DNA from: Candidatus Fermentibacterales bacterium
GTDB taxonomy: Bacteria; Fermentibacterota; Fermentibacteria; Fermentibacterales; JAFGKQ01
DNA length: 10,437 bases
Assembly: GCA_016928495.1 (NCBI GenBank)
Contig: JAFGKQ010000148.1
Location: 1-10,437 of the forward strand
Reading direction: 5' to 3'
Shown: positions 6,282 through 10,437 of the stretch, piece after piece
How positions within the stretch are numbered: the stretch's first letter is position 1
Layout of the letters: every line of letters starts with the position of its first letter
Notes under the pieces: generated by a model
What the model saw: the letters and a program-made list of their open reading frames with translations, nothing else
Databases searched by the model: none
Told to the model about the DNA's origin: nothing
Program-made: the position numbers and the translations under genes

Positions 6282-7394
6282 ATGTGCTCCCTTATCTCCT
6301 TGTCCATGATTGTGCTGGGCCTCTCCGGAGGAGTCGCGAGCTGGGATGGATACCCGGAGTACAGGTCTCCACCCGGAGGCCTGGGCGGAGAGCTTCTGCC
6401 CGTGTCCGCCCGCGCCTTCGGAATGGGCGGTACCTGCGTAGGCATTCCCGATACCACGGGGGTCTGCGTTCTGAACCCGGCGGCATCGGCCTGGTGCCGC
6501 AGGACCGGCGTGAGCTTCGAGGCGCGCTGGGTGGAGAGCGACGATCCGGCATGGGACAACGAGAGCGGCTTCCCGTTCTCTTCCGTGGTGATGCCCTTCT
6601 CGGACAGGGTGAACCTGCTGGGTTGCCTTGCCGGAAGGTCCAGCGTGCTCGAGACCGCCCATCGCTCGGGCACGGACGACATAGGCGACTGGCGCGGGAG
6701 GTTCACCTGGGACGGCGGCCTCAACGAGGGCTTCGCGGGCATATCCGTCAGAGCCGCGTCATGGCTGGGCCTCTCGCTCGGGAGCAGGTTCACCTTCGGC
6801 AAGGTCAGGACGAGCGCCACCATTTCCACTGAGACCTCCGAGAGCCTGCTTCCCGTCAATACCGAGTGGGTGGACGAGGCGCTCTTCGAGCCCGCCTGGG
6901 GGATGACGTTCGGCGCGATGATCAGGTCAGGGCCCTTCTCGGCCGGGCTCTCGGTCACCACCGACAGGAGCGGCACTCTCAGGCTGAACAGGGACTACGC
7001 AGGCTCCAGCAGCGGCTCGCTCAGCGAGGTGTACGACATTCCGGGCGAGGTGGACGTCGGGGCCTCCGTGCGTCCGCTTGCGCCTCTGCTGCTCTCGGCC
7101 GACTACCATCTCCGCAAGAGCATGAGCGTGTTCGACTCCAGGGTGGAGGAGGGTGAGATCCTGGGCCTCGGCGCGGAGGCGCTCGTGAGCCGCTCGCTTT
7201 CCCTGAGAGCCGGGTACTCCGCGATGTCCGGCCTGTGGCGCGACGGGGCAGCGAGGTACACGCTGGGAGGCAGCTACGTGTTCGGCGGCAGGAGCTGCAG
7301 ACTCGATGCCGCCTACGGCTACGAGACCTGGGATGAAAGCCGGAGCGAGCAGACCCTGGTGATATGCCTCTGGGCCGGCGAGAGGTGGCTCTGA
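6282..7394 (+). CDS. Outer-membrane beta-barrel protein, PorV/FadL-like
   Basis: This encodes 370 residues. An in-frame TGA two codons upstream makes the ATG at 6282 the earliest ATG start; its ribosome site is weak (GGTGG about 10 nt upstream). A signal peptide is likely at about 1-20 ('LISLSMIVLGLSGGVAS'), although it lacks the usual N-terminal Lys/Arg. The diagnostic stretch is 'ARAFGMGGTCVGIPDTTG' (43-60) and then 'LNPAASA' (64-70), which is the 'RA.GMGGA.va..dd....NPA.la' hallmark of PorV/PorQ/FadL-type barrels. The remainder is alternating beta-strand sequence with Gly, Ser, Tyr and Trp, ending 'LVICLWAGERWL'. PorV-type proteins escort T9SS cargo at the outer membrane, and FadL types move hydrophobic solutes; which applies is not decided by sequence. 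It is probably the first gene of the operon and ends 29 nt before the chosen kdsB start. Confidence 0.75.
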   Translation: MCSLISLSMIVLGLSGGVASWDGYPEYRSPPGGLGGELLPVSARAFGMGGTCVGIPDTTGVCVLNPAASAWCRRTGVSFEARWVESDDPAWDNESGFPFSSVVMPFSDRVNLLGCLAGRSSVLETAHRSGTDDIGDWRGRFTWDGGLNEGFAGISVRAASWLGLSLGSRFTFGKVRTSATISTETSESLLPVNTEWVDEALFEPAWGMTFGAMIRSGPFSAGLSVTTDRSGTLRLNRDYAGSSSGSLSEVYDIPGEVDVGASVRPLAPLLLSADYHLRKSMSVFDSRVEEGEILGLGAEALVSRSLSLRAGYSAMSGLWRDGAARYTLGGSYVFGGRSCRLDAAYGYETWDESRSEQTLVICLWAGERWL

Positions 7395-7423
7395 TCCCTG
7401 CTTCCGCGGGCCGCGCCGGTGTC

Positions 7424-8116
7424 ATGGCCATCCTGCCTGCAAGGATGGAGTCGACCAGGCTTCCCGGGAAACCGCTGCTTGCCATAGCCGGCAGGCCCCT
7501 CATCCTGCACGTGGCCGCCGCGTGCCGCTCGGCAGGCCTGGAGAGGGTCTTCGTTGCCACCGACAGCAGTGAGATAGCCCGGGTCGTCGAGGCAGGCGGC
7601 TTCAGCGCCGTGCTGACCGGCCCCGCCTCGAGCGGTACCGAGAGGGTCCACCTGGCCTGGGAGCTGCTCGGAAGCCCGCGGGTCTTGGTTCTGAACGTGC
7701 AGGGCGACGAGCCCATGGTCTCCGCCACCTGGGTGGATGCCGTCCTCTCGCGTCCTCCCTCGGAAGCCTCCGTCACTACGCTGGCGCGCAGGATCGGCAG
7801 GGATGAGGCCCTGGATCCCAACAGGGTGAAGGTCGTCCTGGACGCCGCCGGCCGCGCTCTCTACTTCTCCCGGTGCCCGATCCCCCACGGCGGCGATTTC
7901 CACTGGGAGCACGTGGGCTTATACTGCTTCAGCCCGGAGTCGCTCCGCAGGGCCTCGTCCCTGAGCCCGGGCGTTCTCTCGCGGAGCGAGAGGCTCGAGC
8001 AACTGGGCTGGATGGAGGACGGCATGAGCATCGAGGTGGTCACGGGGAGCTTCGAGGGCACGGGGGTGGACACGCCCGGGGACCTCGAGGCGATGAGGAA
8101 GCTCCTGGAACGATGA
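7424..8116 (+). CDS. kdsB: 3-deoxy-manno-octulosonate cytidylyltransferase (CMP-Kdo synthetase)
   Basis: KdsB transfers CMP from CTP to Kdo to give CMP-Kdo, the donor for the LPS inner core. The 230-residue product starts 'MAILPARMESTRLPGKPL', the nucleotide-binding signature, followed by 'ATDSSEIARVVEAGG' (45-59), 'SSGTERV' (69-75), 'NVQGDEP' (91-97; Asp95 likely binds Mg), 'ALYFSRCPIP' (145-154), 'LEQLGW' (191-196) and 'GTGVDTPGDLE' (212-222). It is slightly shorter than the E. coli enzyme (about 248), mainly through a shorter loop after 'PIP'. The start is uncertain. The ATG at 7424 matches the family N-terminus but has no visible Shine-Dalgarno; an in-frame GTG at 7385 and ATG at 7364, both overlapping the barrel gene, would extend the first strand. 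Its stop overlaps the kdsA start (ATGA). Confidence 0.93.
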   Translation: MAILPARMESTRLPGKPLLAIAGRPLILHVAAACRSAGLERVFVATDSSEIARVVEAGGFSAVLTGPASSGTERVHLAWELLGSPRVLVLNVQGDEPMVSATWVDAVLSRPPSEASVTTLARRIGRDEALDPNRVKVVLDAAGRALYFSRCPIPHGGDFHWEHVGLYCFSPESLRRASSLSPGVLSRSERLEQLGWMEDGMSIEVVTGSFEGTGVDTPGDLEAMRKLLER

Positions 8117-8892
8117 GACCCCTGTTCATCATCGGGCCCTGCGCGCTCGAGTCACGGGAAGTTGCCTTCGCGGTCGCCTCTTCGCTCCGGTGTCTCTTCG
8201 GCGGCGACGGGGCCCGGGATGCGGAGGTGGTCTTCAAGGGCTCCTTCACGAAGGACAACAGGATGGCGGCAGCCTCCTACAGAGGGCCGGGCATCTCCGA
8301 AGGGCTGGCCCTGCTCAGGTCCGTCAGGGAGGAGTTCGGCCTGCGAGTGCTCACGGACGTCCATGAGAGCGCACAGGTCGAGCTGGTTGCGGAGTCCGTG
8401 GATGTCCTCCAGATTCCGGCCTTCCTCTGCAGACAGACGTCTCTGCTCGAGGCGGCGGGCTCTGCCGGGCTTCCCGTGAACGTCAAGAAGGGTCAGTTCA
8501 TGGCGCCGGACGACATGGCGGGTGCCGTGGAGAAGCTCTGCTCCGCCGGTTGTCCCGAGGTCTGGCTGACGGAGAGGGGCAGCTTCTTCGGCTACCACGA
8601 CCTTGTCGTTGACCTCCGCTCTCTCAGCGTGATGAGGGGCATGGCCGACAGGGTGGTGCTCGATGTCACGCATTCGCTTCAGCTTCCCGGCGCGCTAGGG
8701 TCCTGCAGCGGCGGCAGGCCCGCACTGTCCGTGAACCTGGCCCGTGCCGGAGCGGCCTGGGGAACAGACGGCATCTTCCTCGAGACCCATCCCGATCCGT
8801 CCTCCGCTCTGTGCGATGCCTCCTCGATGGTCCCGCTCGGCAGGTTGGAGGATTTGGTCGACTCCGTCCTGAGGCACTGGGAGGGCGCCTGA
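8113..8892 (+). CDS. kdsA: 3-deoxy-8-phosphooctulonate synthase (Kdo-8-phosphate synthase), metal-dependent type
   Basis: KdsA condenses arabinose-5-phosphate with phosphoenolpyruvate to form Kdo-8-phosphate in the cytoplasm. The 259-residue product shows 'GPCALES' (8-14), 'FKGSFTKDNR' (41-50), 'SYRGPGISEG' (55-64), 'LTDVHE' (80-85), 'QIPAFLCRQT' (100-109), 'NVKKGQFMAP' (123-132), 'LTERGSFFGY' (152-161), 'DVTHSLQ' (184-190) and 'ETHPDPSSALCDASS' (224-238). The candidate metal ligands Cys10, His187, Glu224 and Asp235 match the metal-dependent Aquifex aeolicus enzyme (Cys11, His185, Glu222, Asp233), including the 37- and 11-residue spacings. The E. coli metal-independent type has Asn at the Cys position. 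The usual 'DG' after the last ligand is 'DA' here. The start is fixed by the 4-nt ATGA overlap with kdsB and by the family N-terminus; the stop shares one base with the kdsC start. Confidence 0.95.
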   Translation: MRPLFIIGPCALESREVAFAVASSLRCLFGGDGARDAEVVFKGSFTKDNRMAAASYRGPGISEGLALLRSVREEFGLRVLTDVHESAQVELVAESVDVLQIPAFLCRQTSLLEAAGSAGLPVNVKKGQFMAPDDMAGAVEKLCSAGCPEVWLTERGSFFGYHDLVVDLRSLSVMRGMADRVVLDVTHSLQLPGALGSCSGGRPALSVNLARAGAAWGTDGIFLETHPDPSSALCDASSMVPLGRLEDLVDSVLRHWEGA

Positions 8893-9386
8893 TGGAGGGG
8901 GACGCGCTCTCCTCCGTTCGCCTGATCGCCCTCGACGTGGACGGCGTGATGACCGACGGCCGCCTGACCTATGGCCCCGACGGCGTCCATGTCAGCTTCT
9001 CCGCCAGGGACGGGGCCGGCATAATGAGCGCGATCGGGGCAGGACTCGAGATTGCCCTGGTCTCGTTCAGGGACTTCCCTGCAGTCAGGCGCAGGGCGAG
9101 TGATCTGGGGATCGATCTGCTGGCCCTGGGCTGCGACGACAAGGCGGAGGCGGTCCGCAGGCTCGCCTCGCACCTCGGCCTGGCCATGGGCCAGGTGCTG
9201 TTCATGGGGGACGACGACCGGGATATCCCGGCCATCGAGATCTCCGGGATCGGCGCCTGTCCGGCAGACGCGCACTCCCGCGTGAGAGAGCGGTGTGACA
9301 TCGTGAGCAGCCTGCCTGGCGGATGCGGCGCCGTGAGGGAGGTCATCGACATGGTTCTCGAGGCAGGGAGCAGAGGTGGCGACTAG
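8892..9386 (+). CDS. kdsC: 3-deoxy-D-manno-octulosonate 8-phosphate phosphatase (HAD family)
   Basis: KdsC hydrolyses Kdo-8-phosphate to Kdo and phosphate. The 164-residue product is the compact, cap-less HAD type that normally forms tetramers. Motif I is 'DVDGVMTDG' (15-23; nucleophile Asp15, acid/base Asp17), the substrate-side 'ARDGAGI' is at 38-44, Lys84 in 'DDKAEAV' is the motif III lysine, and motif IV is 'GDDDRD' (106-111). The C-terminal 'ADAHSRV' (125-131) and 'PGGCGAVREV' (142-151) are specific to KdsC. Motif II is unusual: 'LVSFRDFPAVRRRA' has VSFR where most family members have (I/V)TGR or SGR, so the Ser is kept but the Gly is Phe. The start at 8892 shares its A with the kdsA stop (TGATG), and the reading frame overlaps kdsD by 11 nt. 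Confidence 0.93.
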   Translation: MEGDALSSVRLIALDVDGVMTDGRLTYGPDGVHVSFSARDGAGIMSAIGAGLEIALVSFRDFPAVRRRASDLGIDLLALGCDDKAEAVRRLASHLGLAMGQVLFMGDDDRDIPAIEISGIGACPADAHSRVRERCDIVSSLPGGCGAVREVIDMVLEAGSRGGD

Positions 9387-10353
9387 CATCAGCCCTCGGG
9401 ACGAAGCGCGAAGGGTCCTCGCCACCGAGGCCAGGTGGATCGAGGAGCTCGTTCCCATGATCGGCGAGTCCTTCGACAGGGCCGTTGATGTACTGGCCTC
9501 CGCCAGGGGGAAGATAGTCGTCTGCGGCATGGGCAAATCCGGGCACGTGGCCAGGAAGATCGCCGGCACCATGACGGGCACCGGAAGCCCGGCCTACTTC
9601 CTCCACCCCGCCGAGGGGGCGCATGGCGAGCTCGGCATAGTCGCAAGGGGAGACGTTGCCCTCATCCTGTCCAAGAGCGGAGAGACGCCGGAAGTCGCGG
9701 CCATTCTCCCGACGCTGCGCAGGCTCGAGATCCCGGTGGTGGCGGTAACCTGTGTGCAGGACTCCCTCCTGGGGAGGGCTGCCGACGTCACGCTTCTGCT
9801 TCCGGACCTGCCGGAGGCCTGTCCTCACGACCTGACGCCCACCGCCAGCACGACCGCGATGATGGCCCTCGGTGACGCTCTGGCGATGTCGATGCTGCGG
9901 ATGAAGGACTTCTCTCCCGAGGACTTCGCCGAGGTTCACCCCGGAGGCAGCCTGGGACGCAAGCTGCTGCTCAAGGTGGGTGATCTGATGGCGGGTCCTC
10001 CTCTTCCTCTGCTCGGCCCGGCCTCACCTCTCAGCGAGGCCATAGTCAGCATGACCGCGCACAGGGGGGTCTGCCTGATGTGCGGAGGCGAGAGCGGAAC
10101 AGGCCCCCTCGAGGGCATCTTCGTCTACGGCGATCTGGGCAGGCTGATGAAGAACCGGGTGGATGTGCTCGAGCTGACCCTGGAGGAGGTTGCCATCAGA
10201 GAGCCCGCCACTGCGTTCGAGGAGGAGCTCGCCTCGGTTGCCCTCAGCCGCATGGAGACGCTGGGCGTCACCTGCCTGGTGGTGGTGGACGGCGCCGGCA
10301 GGCCCACGGGCCTTCTCTACCTTCACGACGTGATGCGGGCCGGTGTGAGATGA
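9376..10353 (+). CDS. kdsD: D-arabinose-5-phosphate isomerase (KpsF/GutQ family), SIS + CBS pair
   Basis: KdsD interconverts ribulose-5-phosphate and arabinose-5-phosphate, the first committed step to Kdo. It encodes 325 residues, close to E. coli KdsD (328), and starts at a GTG (9376) with AGGGAG upstream; the start overlaps the end of kdsC by 11 nt. The N-terminal SIS domain (about 35-180) has 'GMGKSGHVARKIAGT' (51-65), 'HPAEGAHGELG' (77-87), 'LSKSGETPE' (98-106) and 'HPGGSLGRKL' (188-197). Lys54, Glu106, Glu147 and His188 fall at a constant offset of five from the E. coli catalytic set as I recall it (Lys59, Glu111, Glu152, His193). Two CBS motifs follow (about 200-325), starting 'KVGDLMAG' and ending 'GRPTGLLYLHDVMRAG'. 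In homologues the CBS pair is thought to be regulatory. The stop overlaps the next ATG (ATGA). Confidence 0.95.
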   Translation: MATSISPRDEARRVLATEARWIEELVPMIGESFDRAVDVLASARGKIVVCGMGKSGHVARKIAGTMTGTGSPAYFLHPAEGAHGELGIVARGDVALILSKSGETPEVAAILPTLRRLEIPVVAVTCVQDSLLGRAADVTLLLPDLPEACPHDLTPTASTTAMMALGDALAMSMLRMKDFSPEDFAEVHPGGSLGRKLLLKVGDLMAGPPLPLLGPASPLSEAIVSMTAHRGVCLMCGGESGTGPLEGIFVYGDLGRLMKNRVDVLELTLEEVAIREPATAFEEELASVALSRMETLGVTCLVVVDGAGRPTGLLYLHDVMRAGVR

Positions 10354-10437
10354 GCCTCCGGTTCCCGGTTCCCGGCCCGGCTGCGGCCCTTCTGGCCTCC
10401 CTGGCTCTTGGCGGCTGCGGATCGGACGGCCTCATGA
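10350..10437 (+). CDS. Start of a lipoprotein gene, possibly LptC (3' end outside window)
   Basis: An ATG overlaps the kdsD stop as ATGA and opens a frame that runs off the window. The visible 29 residues are a short basic start 'MSLRFPVPG', a hydrophobic stretch 'AAALLASLALGG' and Cys23 in a good lipobox ('LGGC'), followed by 'GSDGLM'. It is therefore an exported lipoprotein. In many Gram-negative genomes the gene after kdsC/kdsD is lptC, which hands LPS from the inner-membrane LptBFG complex to LptA, and several non-proteobacterial LptC proteins carry a lipobox. The LptC call rests on position alone, since no LptC domain sequence is visible. Confidence 0.6.
   Translation, partial: MSLRFPVPGPAAALLASLALGGCGSDGLM

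Noticed and set aside
4938-6662. 574-codon minus-strand frame opposite the nuclease gene
   Set aside because: It spans the nuclease stop, the promoter and the barrel gene start, and its His/Arg/Gly-rich product has no domain. The plus-strand nuclease has all catalytic motifs.
1-10437. CRISPR array, insertion sequence, prophage or defence system
   Set aside because: There are no regularly spaced repeats, transposase or integrase motifs, terminal inverted repeats or defence-type domains. Gene content is envelope and secretion related.

Overview
The window is a high-GC stretch of a Gram-negative bacterial genome. Two things indicate the cell type. The right half encodes the whole route to CMP-Kdo, the lipopolysaccharide inner-core sugar donor. 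The left half encodes secreted proteins that end in a type IX-secretion / FlgD-Ig-like C-terminal domain ('FDLTGR...G.H...W....SGTYFLRL'). This combination, with an MXAN_6640-like metalloprotease and a PorV/FadL-like barrel protein, suggests the FCB superphylum, perhaps an uncultured high-GC lineage such as Fermentibacterota, Eisenbacteria or Krumholzibacteriota. The phylum name is a guess; no marker gene in the window settles it.

Layout. At 2-226 (+) is the end of a TPR protein. Facing it, on the minus strand and read from 4518 down to 275, are three genes: an intact secreted HExxH metalloprotease (2791-4518), a shorter paralogue that has lost both the HExxH motif and the N-terminal pro-region (1135-2685), and a lipoprotein-like gene (275-1132) that starts 2 nt after the paralogue's stop. 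A large nested inverted repeat containing a perfect 30-nt palindrome separates the two paralogues. A 242-bp divergent intergenic region (4519-4760) follows, then a beta-CASP metallo-beta-lactamase-fold RNA-processing-type nuclease (4761-6176, +).

A consensus extended -10 box (6189-6197) and a hairpin-bearing leader precede an outer-membrane barrel gene (6282-7394). Next come kdsB, kdsA, kdsC, kdsD and the start of a lipoprotein gene that by position is probably lptC. From kdsB onward every junction is an overlap of 1 to 11 nt, so this is almost certainly one transcript. Pathway order: KdsD makes arabinose-5-phosphate from ribulose-5-phosphate, KdsA condenses it with PEP to Kdo-8-phosphate, KdsC dephosphorylates it, and KdsB activates Kdo with CTP. 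The final lipoprotein would link this to LPS export.

The most notable item is the pairing of an intact secreted protease with a catalytically ablated, pro-region-less paralogue that keeps its signal peptide and C-terminal sorting-like domain and is tightly coupled to an unrecognised lipoprotein. A second is a PorV-like barrel gene at the head of a complete Kdo operon, a few kilobases from proteins with T9SS-type tails.
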